From: Streptomyces sp. NBC_00078
GTDB lineage: Bacteria > Actinomycetota > Actinomycetes > Streptomycetales > Streptomycetaceae
Direction of reading: 5' to 3'
Length of the DNA stretch: 64,000 nt
Assembly: GCF_026343335.1 (NCBI RefSeq)
Contig: NZ_JAPELX010000001.1
Location: 7,936,001 to 8,000,000, forward strand
The first letter of the stretch is position 1, and the number at the start of each line of letters is the position of its first letter. The notes under the pieces were generated by a model. It made no database searches and had not been told where the DNA came from. It worked only from the letters and a program-made list of their open reading frames with translations. This document shows, piece by piece, positions 33,785-41,174 of the stretch. Made by a program: the position numbers and the translations under genes.

Positions 33785-35172
33785 GAGTGGTGGTCTTTCG
33801 ACCGGGCGGCGGTGTGATCCGGTGGGAAGCCGTCCAGGTCGAGGCGGTGGCCGATGGAGTGGATGAGGTCCGGAGTGCCGTAGGTCGTCACGATTCCGGT
33901 GGCGACGGCGCCCGCCCAGATGGAGGAGGCGAGGGCGCCGGTGGCGGCAAGCCGGCGTGGAGTGCGGCGTCGGCGCGTGACGGGACGCGGACTCCGGCCC
34001 GGGACTCCTGCCCGGTGCACGCGCGCAATCTCGGCTACCGGACCGGCGTCCGGGGTCCGGGCGAACAGAGCGAGCCCTGTTGCCCGTTGTCGAAGTCCGA
34101 GCGGGCCGTCGATCAGGTCGCACAGCACCGTCTTGAGGTCGGCAGGGTCGCGTATCCACACTGCCGCACCGGCCTCGTCCAAGGCTGCGGCGTTGGTCAG
34201 CCCGTGCCCTGGTATGCAGCGGTAGCTGGCCACGGGTAGGCCCGACGCGAACGCCTCCAGCGAGGTCAGCCCGCCGGCGTTCTGCACGAGGACGTCGGCG
34301 GCGTGCATCAGGGAGGGCATGTCGTCGACCCAGCCGAAGGCATGGTTGATGCCGTCCGCGCGCAGCTGCTTGGCGAGGGCCTCGTTGCGTCCGCAGACGA
34401 CGACCGGCACGGCGGCGCCGCAGTCGCGTAGTTCCAGCGCCACCCTGCGGACCGGGCCGACGCCCCAGGACCCGGCGACCAGCAGGGCCAGCGGGGCGTT
34501 GCGCGGCAAACCGAAGACGGCCCGCGCCCGCTCGCGCCGCTCTGTGTCGCAGGGCCGGAAGCGCGGATCGGTGACCGGTCCGCATACGCGCACGTCCCGG
34601 GCCCCGACGGCCCGCGCCTGGGCGGCGGGCACGGCGTGGGCGGCGAGGTGGACATCCACGCCCGGCGCGACCCACAGCGGATGCACCGAGAAGTCGGTCA
34701 GGTAGGTGAGGACCGGCGCGGCCAGCCGACCGTCCAGGCGCAGGTTGCCCAGCACCCGGCTGGCCCCCGGATACGTCGAGACGATGGCCCCGGTGTCCGG
34801 GGGCAGAGTACGCAGTACCCGGTCCTGCGCCGTGCGCAGCAGCGCCCGCGCCAGCTGACCGCCGCCCCCGGCACGCTCGGTGCTGCTGTAGATCCGCTGG
34901 TAGGCCCATGGAGCCCGCACCAGCATCCGATGGTAGCCCTCCTGGACGGTCCGCCCGAGGTGGGCGGGCAGCAGGTCCAGCAGGTCGAAGCGGTCCACGG
35001 CGTAACCCTGCGCGCTGAGGCGACGGGCGAGCTCGGCGGCGGCACCGTCGTGACCGGCTCCGACACTGGCGGAGATGATCGAGACCCGGCCCACGCCGGA
35101 TGTCGCGGCGCGTGGCCGGGGAACAAGGACTGCGGGCGCGCGTGTGGGCGTCGTGTTTGCGGCGTGGGGCAT
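33781..35172 (-). CDS. MGDG-synthase-like glycosyltransferase (GT28 family)
   Basis: The 463-residue protein matches the MGDG_synth/GT28 pair. The N-terminal acceptor domain has SIISASVGAGHDGAAAEL and FDLLDLLPAHLGRTVQEGYH. The C-terminal donor domain has LVAGSWGVGPVRRVALEL, VVVCGRNEALAKQL, MPSLMHAADVLVQNAGGLTS and EAFASGLPV. Relatives make mono- and diglucosyldiacylglycerol or similar glycolipids at the membrane. The last about 70 residues have one possible helix (TGALASSIWAGAVATGIV). ATG 35172 follows GCGGAGGAAG. The BlaI-type site at 35209 lies 37 bp upstream. Confidence 0.87.
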   Translation of the reverse strand: MPHAANTTPTRAPAVLVPRPRAATSGVGRVSIISASVGAGHDGAAAELARRLSAQGYAVDRFDLLDLLPAHLGRTVQEGYHRMLVRAPWAYQRIYSSTERAGGGGQLARALLRTAQDRVLRTLPPDTGAIVSTYPGASRVLGNLRLDGRLAAPVLTYLTDFSVHPLWVAPGVDVHLAAHAVPAAQARAVGARDVRVCGPVTDPRFRPCDTERRERARAVFGLPRNAPLALLVAGSWGVGPVRRVALELRDCGAAVPVVVCGRNEALAKQLRADGINHAFGWVDDMPSLMHAADVLVQNAGGLTSLEAFASGLPVASYRCIPGHGLTNAAALDEAGAAVWIRDPADLKTVLCDLIDGPLGLRQRATGLALFARTPDAGPVAEIARVHRAGVPGRSPRPVTRRRRTPRRLAATGALASSIWAGAVATGIVTTYGTPDLIHSIGHRLDLDGFPPDHTAARSKDHHS

Positions 35173-35208
35173 GGGGGCTTCCTCCGCGCATGACGGGAGC
35201 GGCGGAAC

Positions 35209-35225
35209 TCTACGAGATGTAGTAG
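35209..35225. promoter_or_regulatory. BlaI/MecI-type operator (second copy of the 31092 core)
   Basis: TCTACGAGATGTAGTAG; its complement CTACTACATCTCGTAGA carries the BlaI half-site TACTACA. It differs from 31092-31108 at one of 17 positions. It lies 37 bp before the MGDG-synthase-like gene (minus strand) and 90 bp before the BlaI gene (plus strand). Confidence 0.75.
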
Positions 35226-35249
35226 TTCGCGGGTCGAGCCCGGAGCATA

Positions 35250-35270
35250 CCTCCTACGACTAGTAGGAGG
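35250..35270. promoter_or_regulatory. Perfect palindrome CCTCCTAC-N5-GTAGGAGG before the BlaI gene
   Basis: Two 8-bp arms around GACTA, centred 25-30 bp from the first operator and about 45 bp before the BlaI GTG. It keeps the CTAC/GTAG core of the other sites with different flanks. It is a likely autoregulatory operator; a transcribed hairpin is also possible. Confidence 0.6.
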
Positions 35271-35314
35271 TTGCGCAGTAGTCTGTCCGGGCCAACGGCG
35301 AAGGGAGGATTCCA

Positions 35315-35740
35315 GTGGAGGAGCGAGGGGGCGAGGGTGTGTCCGGGGTGTCGGGTCGGCGGGCCCGCGGTGAACTGGAGAGCGATGTCCTTGCCGCGCT
35401 CTGGGCTGCCGACGGACCTTTGACGGCGCGTCACGTCCGAGAGGCATTGCTCGGTGACCTGGCCTACACGACCGTCCTGACCATCCTGTCCCGGCTCTAT
35501 GACAAGGAGATGCTCGTCCGGCACCGCGAGGGCCGCGGCTACGCGTACGAGCCGGTGCGGGACGAGGCGTCGCACACCGCCCAGCGCATGCGGTCCCTAC
35601 TCGAGGGTGGTTCCGACCGCGAGGCGGTCCTGACCCGCTTCGTTTCGGAACTGTCCGAGCAGGACGAGCACGTGTTGCATCAGCTCCTGTCCGGGCACGA
35701 TGCTCGCACCGCAGCTGATCGCTCAGGACGGAGGGCGTAA
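35315..35740 (+). CDS. BlaI/MecI/CopY-family repressor
   Basis: A 141-residue protein with the Penicillinase_R winged helix: LESDVLAALWAADGPLTARH, REALLGDLAYTTVLTILSRL and YDKEMLVRHREGRGYAYEPV, followed by a dimerisation helix region. GTG 35315 follows GAAGGGAGGA. In this family an M56 membrane protease triggers cleavage of the repressor, and here the next gene encodes one. Operators at 31087, 35209 and 35250 are its expected targets. A cleavage site between Asn and Phe as in staphylococcal BlaI is not evident. Confidence 0.92.
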   Translation: MEERGGEGVSGVSGRRARGELESDVLAALWAADGPLTARHVREALLGDLAYTTVLTILSRLYDKEMLVRHREGRGYAYEPVRDEASHTAQRMRSLLEGGSDREAVLTRFVSELSEQDEHVLHQLLSGHDARTAADRSGRRA

Positions 35741-35744
35741 AGCC

Positions 35745-36752
35745 GTGCTGTTCAGCGTCTACGTCCCCTTCGCAGTCACGGCTGTGCTCGCCGTGCTCGC
35801 GCCCCGACTGGCGCAGGTGCTGCCCCCGCGCCGCGCCGCCTGGGCGCTGGCCTGCGCCGCGCTCGTGGCTGCGATCGGCTGGGCGGGGGCACTCGCCTTG
35901 CTCGCCTTCACCGGCGTGGCACAGATTCCGGAAGTTGCGGAGGAGGGCCGCTGGTCGGTGGCCGCCCTGCAAGCACAGGATCCGGTCTACCTCGTCGTCG
36001 CGGGAGGCAGCGCCCTGATGCTGGCCGTGGGCGTCGTCTCGCTGGGCGTGGCCGCCGTGGGGCAGGTCCGCCACTTCGCCCGGGCGCGGCGGGAGCGCGC
36101 CCGGCTGCCGGAGGAGACGGAGCTGGTCGTGGTCGACGACGATGTCCCGATGGCCTTCGCACTGCCCGGGTCGCCGGGCCGGATCGTAGTCTCCCGGGGG
36201 ATGCTGCGCTGTCTCACCGACTGTGAGCGTGAGGCCCTCCTCGCACACGAGCGGGCTCACCTACGCTGCCGTCATCACCTCTTCCAGATCCTGTGGCGGC
36301 TCACGGCCGCCTTGAACCCGCTGCTGCGGCCGCTGGCCGTCGCGGGCGGCTTCGTCCTGGAGCGCTGGGCCGACGAGGAGGCCGCGCAGCGCGTCGGCGA
36401 CCGTAAGGTCGTCGCGCACGCCGTCGGGCGCGCCGCGCTGGCATCCGCCGGTGCCTCATTCCCGGCCGCACTTGCCGCGACCGGCGGGGCGGTGCCGCAG
36501 CGGGTGCGGGCCCTGCTGGCCCCGCCGCCCCCGCGCCGGAGCCTGCCCCTGGTCGCGGGGGGTCTCCTGCTCGCCGTGTGCTGCGCGAGCCTCGCCAACG
36601 CCGTATCCGACAGTGATCAGATGGTGGACAGTGCGCAGTGCGCGGCGTACGCCGCCACGGCGAGCGCACCGTCGGCCGGAGACCACCCGCACGGGCCCGA
36701 CTTCTGCTTCGGGGAACACGATCGCCAGGAACTTCAGGAGCACCGCCCGTAA
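35745..36752 (+). CDS. M56-family (BlaR1/MecR1-type) membrane metallopeptidase without sensor domain
   Basis: A 335-residue protein with three N-terminal helices, a cytosolic zinc protease loop with HERAH (about residue 167) and downstream ERWADEEA supplying the third ligand, and a fourth helix near residue 275. An about 50-residue extracytoplasmic tail has two Cys. BlaR1 and MecR1 carry an about 250-residue penicillin-binding sensor after this helix; here it is missing, as in many actinobacterial relatives. GTG 35745 begins 5 bp after the BlaI stop, with GGAGGG about 12 bases before it; the frame is also open further back inside BlaI. It should relieve BlaI repression after an unknown envelope signal. 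Confidence 0.88.
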   Translation: MLFSVYVPFAVTAVLAVLAPRLAQVLPPRRAAWALACAALVAAIGWAGALALLAFTGVAQIPEVAEEGRWSVAALQAQDPVYLVVAGGSALMLAVGVVSLGVAAVGQVRHFARARRERARLPEETELVVVDDDVPMAFALPGSPGRIVVSRGMLRCLTDCEREALLAHERAHLRCRHHLFQILWRLTAALNPLLRPLAVAGGFVLERWADEEAAQRVGDRKVVAHAVGRAALASAGASFPAALAATGGAVPQRVRALLAPPPPRRSLPLVAGGLLLAVCCASLANAVSDSDQMVDSAQCAAYAATASAPSAGDHPHGPDFCFGEHDRQELQEHRP

Positions 36753-36776
36753 CGAGGCGGCCGGGACCTACCGGCC

Positions 36777-37253
36777 ACGCGTTTTTCCACGGTCCAGCAG
36801 CGCACCTGGAAGGCGCCCCCGGACACCTTCCGGCTGCTGGCCACCATCGACCTTCCCACCGTTTTTCACCGAGTGGCGCCGTTCCCCGGAGTCAGAAGCG
36901 TGGAGAACCAGGCCGAAGCCTGGGATCACGTCGGCCCGCGAAGAAACCCGCAGTTCGACGACGGATCACAAGTCGACGAACAGCTCACCGAATACACGGC
37001 GGGGGCCGGCTTCGCCTATCAACTGACCGGCTTCACCAACGTCCTCTCCCGCCTCGCAGCCGGCGCCCGAGGCGAGTTCAACGTCAACCCCGACGGCGAC
37101 GGCACGCTCATTCGATGGACCTACGAGTTCAAGGCGCTGCCCGCTCGCCGCTGGATCCTGGCCGGCCCCTTCGCTCCACTCTGGCGCCGATACATGGTGG
37201 CCGCCCTCTCCCGGTGCGTGCAAGTGATCGAAGCAGAGGCAGGTGGCGCGTAG
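36777..37253 (+). pseudogene. SRPBCC-family protein apparently lacking a normal start codon
   Basis: The frame reads RFSTVQQRTWKAPPDTFRLL, ATIDLPTVFHRVAPFPGV, DEQLTEYTAGAGFAYQLTGF and DGDGTLIRWTYEFKALP with RRYMVAALSRCVQVIEAE, a complete START/SRPBCC-like polyketide-cyclase fold. No ATG, GTG or TTG occurs between the in-frame TAA at 36750 and the fold's beginning; the codon at the expected start is ACG (36777). GTG 36873 would drop the first strand. Either the start has mutated, or ACG is used. Function unknown. Confidence 0.6.
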
Positions 37254-37371
37254 GCGTGGCTTCGGTCCCCACCTACGAGCAAGAGCCGTTGCTTCGCATC
37301 GAGGCAAGGCACGACCCAGAAGAGCTTCGAAAGCGAAGCACCCCGCGTGTATCCAAAGACGAGGATGTTCC

Positions 37372-38316
37372 ATGAAGGCAGTGCGTTTCCACGAGTACGG
37401 CGACCCGAGTGTCCTGCGTTACGAGGACGTCGAGCAGCCCGTCCCCGGCACCGGGCAGATCCTGGTCCGGGTCGCCGCGACATCCTTCAACGGTGTCGAC
37501 GGCAACATCCGCGGGGGCTTCATGCAGGGCCCCATCCCGGTGACGTTGCCGCACACTCCCGGCATCGACGTCTCCGGCACGGTCGCCGCGCTGGGTGAGG
37601 ACGTGACCGGCCTCGAAGTCGGCGACCGGGTTGTCGGCTTCCTGCCGATGGCGGACGACGGGGCAGCCGCGGAGTACGTGCTGGCTCCGGCCGGGATTCT
37701 GACGCCGGCGCCTCGGAGTATTCCGCTGTCCGATGCCGCCGCGCTGCCGTTGGTAGGTCTGACTGCCTGGCAGGCCCTGTTCGATCACGCGAAGCTGACG
37801 GCGGGGCAGCGCGTGCTCGTCAACGGTGCGGGCGGTGCGGTCGGCGGCTACGCCGTGCAGCTGGCCAAGAATGCCGGCGCCTACGTGATCGCCACGGCCC
37901 GGCCGCGCAGCAGTGAGCACGTCGAGGCGGCGGGTGCCGACGAGGTCGTCGACCACACAGTCACCGAGGTGAGCGCGGCGGTGACCGAGCTGGTCGACGT
38001 CGTGCTCAACCTCGCGCCCATCGACCCGGCGCAGCTGGCCGCGCTGCCCGCCCTGATCCGTTCCGGTGGAGTGCTGGTGAACACCACGGTGTGGATGCCC
38101 GCGCCCAGCGACGAACAACGCGCCGTGCGCGGCATCGACCTGTTCGTGAACAGCGACGCCGAACAACTGTCGCGGCTGGTGGCGTTGGTCGACTCCGGCC
38201 GCCTGCGCGTCGACGTGGCGCAGCGAGTGCCGCTGGCGCAGCTGCCGGCAGTCCACGCCCAGGCCGCCACGGGCGAGCTGCACGGCAAGGTCGTCATCGT
38301 CGCGCCGGCTGCCTGA
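37372..38316 (+). CDS. Quinone-oxidoreductase-like NADP-dependent MDR protein (copy 1)
   Basis: The 314-residue zinc-free MDR protein has an N-terminal GroES-like fold (MKAVRFHEYGDPSVLRYEDV, HTPGIDVSGTVAALGEDV) and the NADPH-binding motif VLVNGAGGAVGGYAVQLAK near residue 150. The structural and catalytic zinc ligands of alcohol dehydrogenases are absent. It is closely similar along its whole length to the gene at 43137-44078, so the two are recent paralogues. Relatives reduce quinones or enones. ATG 37372 has only a modest site (GAGGATG). A degenerate small ORF follows. Confidence 0.88.
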   Translation: MKAVRFHEYGDPSVLRYEDVEQPVPGTGQILVRVAATSFNGVDGNIRGGFMQGPIPVTLPHTPGIDVSGTVAALGEDVTGLEVGDRVVGFLPMADDGAAAEYVLAPAGILTPAPRSIPLSDAAALPLVGLTAWQALFDHAKLTAGQRVLVNGAGGAVGGYAVQLAKNAGAYVIATARPRSSEHVEAAGADEVVDHTVTEVSAAVTELVDVVLNLAPIDPAQLAALPALIRSGGVLVNTTVWMPAPSDEQRAVRGIDLFVNSDAEQLSRLVALVDSGRLRVDVAQRVPLAQLPAVHAQAATGELHGKVVIVAPAA

Positions 38317-38339
38317 CACTCCTGCGAAAAGAGAGGACC

Positions 38340-38639
38340 ATGACCCCGTGCCTGGAGCCGGAGACGGCCCAGGCGCCGGCCCCGATGGCCGTGACCACCG
38401 GGTTCCGTCTCGACCCGGCGTTCTACCAGCCCGTATCGCATGCCTCTGATGCAGGAGAACGTGCCCGCCATGGCCGTGCTTGCCCGGTTCTTCGTCAACG
38501 CCGTCGAATCGGGCAAGCACGCGCACGGGCGGCAACCAGAGGCGCCCTCCGCGACCCGCCCGGACGTCCGGCCGGCGCCACGTTCACCGTCACCGGGCCG
38601 CAGCAGATGCCCGAACCGTGCGAGCCGTCCACCCAATAG
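38340..38639 (+). pseudogene. Degenerate small ORF after copy 1, origin unclear
   Basis: ATG 38340 with AAAGAGAGGACC before it opens 99 codons. The start (FRLDPAFYQPVSH) looks protein-like, but another frame from 38439 (MPLMQENVPAMAVLARFFVN then AVESGKHAHG) looks more so. This suggests a frameshift near 38440 in a small gene. I do not recognise the family and see no motif. The region to the cupin gene holds nothing else. Confidence 0.35.
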
Positions 38640-38718
38640 GTGACCGCGACGGTCGACGACTGTCCCTGATCCTCAACTGACCTTTGAACCTGACCGACCT
38701 TCGAAGGAGACAACCCCG

Positions 38719-39219
38719 ATGATCCCCGACGACGACCCGTCCCGCCCGCTGACCGTGGTGGACCCCGACGACCCCAGCACGACGTACATCTCTCTGGTGG
38801 GCAACACATACGCCATGCTGATCACCGGCGAGCAGACCAACGGCCGGTACTGCCTGATCGACATGCGCGTCCCCGACGGCGGAGGCCCGCCGCCGCACCG
38901 GCACGACTTCGAGGAAATGTTCACGATCCTCGAGGGCGAGATCGAGTTCACCTTCCGCGGTGAGAAGCACACCGTACGGGCCGGGTCCACGATCAACATC
39001 CCCGCCAACGCGCCGCACAACTTCCGCAACGCATCGGGTGCACCGGCCCGCATGCTGTGCATGTGCACCCCCGCCGGGCAGGACGAGTACTTCACCCGTA
39101 TCGGCGATGTCGTCGCGGGCAAGGACGCGCCGCCGCCCCAACTGTCGCAGGACGAGCTCGCCGAGCGCCGTCGGCGCGCGGCCGAGTTGGCCTCGACCTA
39201 CCGAAGCGAGTTCCTGTGA
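38719..39219 (+). CDS. Cupin-domain protein
   Basis: A 166-residue single-cupin protein with motif 1 PPPHRHDFEEMFTILEGEIE (His-x-His and Glu metal ligands) and motif 2 around NIPANAPHNFRN with the fourth His. The C-terminal 40 residues are helical and charged. ATG 38719 follows GAAGGAGACAACC, a strong site. Small cupins of this type act as oxygenases, isomerases or sugar-binding proteins. Context (MDR oxidoreductase upstream) gives no clear substrate. Confidence 0.85.
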   Translation: MIPDDDPSRPLTVVDPDDPSTTYISLVGNTYAMLITGEQTNGRYCLIDMRVPDGGGPPPHRHDFEEMFTILEGEIEFTFRGEKHTVRAGSTINIPANAPHNFRNASGAPARMLCMCTPAGQDEYFTRIGDVVAGKDAPPPQLSQDELAERRRRAAELASTYRSEFL

Positions 39220-39520
39220 CCTACGGGTAGGGCAAGCCCGGCATCGGTCGCCAGGTGCGAGCTGGGCGCAGGTGGGGCCGGAGAGACAGCGCAGGGGCGA
39301 GCTGACAGATCGGCACAGGCAATTCATGCTCCTTCAGAAACAGTCCACCGGCTCCACCCTCGGCAAAGGAGTACGGGTGCCCCATCCAGGAATACCTCTA
39401 GTCCAGCAGTCCTGGGAGCAAGCCCCTGGGACCACTTGGAGCTCGCGCAGATAGGCGGCGTGGGGAGCCCTGGCAGCAAGGCGGGCGCAGGTTCCGGTGA
39501 TCATGGAGTTGCGACGCTCT
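39220..39520. other. Intergenic region with one block of an inverted repeat
   Basis: About 300 bp between the cupin gene and the IS element. The only notable content is the 83-bp block at 39442-39524, which recurs in inverse orientation at 42022-42105. No gene seen. Confidence 0.5.
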
Positions 39521-39524
39521 GTGA
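39442..39524 (+). repeat. 83-bp block, left copy of an inverted pair
   Basis: Contains a 22-bp segment (39442-39463) and a 19-bp segment (39506-39524) that are exactly complementary to 42084-42105 and 42022-42040. The spacing between the two segments is nearly equal in both copies, with diverged sequence between. Both copies can encode an HAAYLRE peptide, so they may stem from one gene fragment. The IS element starts at its inner edge. Confidence 0.7.
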
Positions 39525-40390
39525 TCACTGGGGGAGGCTGTGCCCGTCCTGCCGTCATGGCTGACCGACCCGCTCTGGGACCAATCCGCTGCGCTGCTGC
39601 CCGAGCGTCCTACGGTCGATCCGGCCCACCCGTTGGGCTGCCACCGCCGCCGTATCAGCGACCGGATCGTGTTCGACAAGTTGCTGCAACTGCTGCGGGT
39701 CGGCCGCTCCTACCAGGCGATCGCCGACACGACCTGCTCGGCGACCACGATCCGCAACCGCCGCGATGAGTGGATCCGGCTCGGCGCCTTCGCGCGGCTC
39801 AAGCAGATCGCGCTGGAGTCCTACGACCGGATCGTCGGGCTCGTGCTCGACCAGATCGCCGTCGACGGGTCCATCACCAAGGCCCCCGGCGGCGGCGAGG
39901 TCGCCGGCCGCTCACCTGTCGACCGCGGTAAACAGGGCTTGAAACGCTCGGGCATGACGGATGGTTACGGAATCCCGCTCGGTCGGGCCCTGGCCGGAGC
40001 GAACCGCCACGACTCCCCGCTGCTCGCTCCGACCCTGGACCTGCTGGACGACCTGAGACCGCTGCCCGACGACGTCACCGTGCACCTGGATGCCGGCTAC
40101 GACTCGGACAGGACCCGCACCGAACTCGGCGCGCGCAGCCTGCACGGCCGCATCGCGCACAAGGGTGAGAAGGCGCCGATCCAGGCGAGCCGGCGCTGGC
40201 ATGTCGAGCGCACCCACGCCTGGCAGAACGCCTTCCACCGGCTCGCCCGCTGCTACGAACGCCGCGACACCGTGATCAACGCCTTCTTCGACCTTGCCGA
40301 CACGATCATCACCGTCCGCAGCCTGATCCGCCGGGCACGGGTCACCCACCGCTGGGGCACCCGCCCCCGACGCCTCCCATGACTGGTCAC
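39521..40390 (+). mobile_element. IS5-family-like insertion sequence
   Basis: A single transposase gene between imperfect ends. The left end begins GTGATCACTGGGGGAGGC (39521), and the right end, read inward on the other strand, begins GTGACCAGTCATGGGAGGC (40390). They match at most positions with one gap. No clear target duplication is visible. The right end overlaps the stop codon of the SDR gene. Confidence 0.6.
39540..40382 (+). CDS. IS5-family transposase
   Basis: The 280-residue protein has an N-terminal domain (WLTDPLWDQSAALLPER, FDKLLQLLRVGRSYQAIADT) and a DDE domain: first Asp in DQIAVDGSITKAP, second in HLDAGYDSDRTR, and Glu in RRWHVERTHAWQN, then FHRLARCYERRDTVINAFFD. Length and motifs are those of an intact, one-frame IS5-group transposase, so the element may still be active. 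GTG 39540 follows GGGGGAGGC. Confidence 0.88.
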   Translation: MPVLPSWLTDPLWDQSAALLPERPTVDPAHPLGCHRRRISDRIVFDKLLQLLRVGRSYQAIADTTCSATTIRNRRDEWIRLGAFARLKQIALESYDRIVGLVLDQIAVDGSITKAPGGGEVAGRSPVDRGKQGLKRSGMTDGYGIPLGRALAGANRHDSPLLAPTLDLLDDLRPLPDDVTVHLDAGYDSDRTRTELGARSLHGRIAHKGEKAPIQASRRWHVERTHAWQNAFHRLARCYERRDTVINAFFDLADTIITVRSLIRRARVTHRWGTRPRRLP

Positions 40391-41103
40391 CAGGGCACGG
40401 GGGTTCCGTCCCAGGAGAAGAAGCCACCGGTGGGGCCGTCGTCCGGCAGCAGGGCCAGGCGGAGAGCACCTTGGGCGGCCTCGGCCGGGTCGCCGCCGGC
40501 AGCGGCGGCCCTGGGAGTCAGATCAGTGGCCCGCAGGCCGGGAGCGAGCGCGTTGACCTTGAAGCCGTCCTGGGCCAGCGTCTGGGCGTACAGGACGGTG
40601 AGGGCGTTGAGGGCGGCCTTGGACGACCGGTAGGCGGCGGCGCCGCCGCTTCCCGGGATGAACTGGGGGTTGGGATTCGTGCTCCAGGTCAGCGACGCGG
40701 TGCCACTGGAGATGTTGACGATGCGCGGGCGCGGCGACCGGCGCAGGGCGGGCAGGAAGGCATTGGTCACCGCCACTACCCCGAACACATTGGTCTCGTA
40801 CGTGCGCCGGAACTCCTCGACGCCGGTGCCGGCCGGCGGGGCGAGCGACAGCGAGATGCCGGCATTGTTGACCAGCACGTCCAAGCGGTCCACCTGAGCC
40901 GCGGCCTGTGCGATGCCGTCGGGATCACTCACGTCGAGGACCAGCAGGCGGGCCCCGGCGCCGATCTCCTCGACGGCCCGCTGCCCGCGCCCGGGGTCGC
41001 GGGCGCCCACGTACACGGTGAGGCCCTCGGCGGCGAGCAGCCGGGCAATATGCTTGCCGATGCCCTTGTTGGCACCGGTGACCAGAGCTGTGCGTTCGTT
41101 CAT
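40387..41103 (-). CDS. Short-chain dehydrogenase/reductase (SDR)
   Basis: A 238-residue classical SDR: cofactor motif T-G-x3-G-x-G in VTGANKGIGKHIA, NNAG in LVNNAGISL, catalytic Ser in VNISSGTAS and Y-x3-K in AAYRSSKAALN. The Arg in YVGARDPGRG suggests NADP preference. ATG 41103 follows AGGGAAGC. It is divergent from an MmyB-type regulator with a 71-bp gap, the usual regulator/target layout. Its TGA lies in the right end of the IS, so its last residues or only its stop were supplied by the insertion. Confidence 0.9.
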   Translation of the reverse strand: MNERTALVTGANKGIGKHIARLLAAEGLTVYVGARDPGRGQRAVEEIGAGARLLVLDVSDPDGIAQAAAQVDRLDVLVNNAGISLSLAPPAGTGVEEFRRTYETNVFGVVAVTNAFLPALRRSPRPRIVNISSGTASLTWSTNPNPQFIPGSGGAAAYRSSKAALNALTVLYAQTLAQDGFKVNALAPGLRATDLTPRAAAAGGDPAEAAQGALRLALLPDDGPTGGFFSWDGTPVPW

Positions 41104-41174
41104 GGCAACCACGCTTCCCTGGTCGCAGGCGCCCTGCCAGGGACAGTCTGTACCAGGCAGTGGGAGGAGGCGGT

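Noticed and set aside
35209..35270. Beta-lactam resistance locus
   Set aside because: BlaI and M56 are present, but there is no beta-lactamase or PBP gene and the M56 protein has no penicillin-binding domain.
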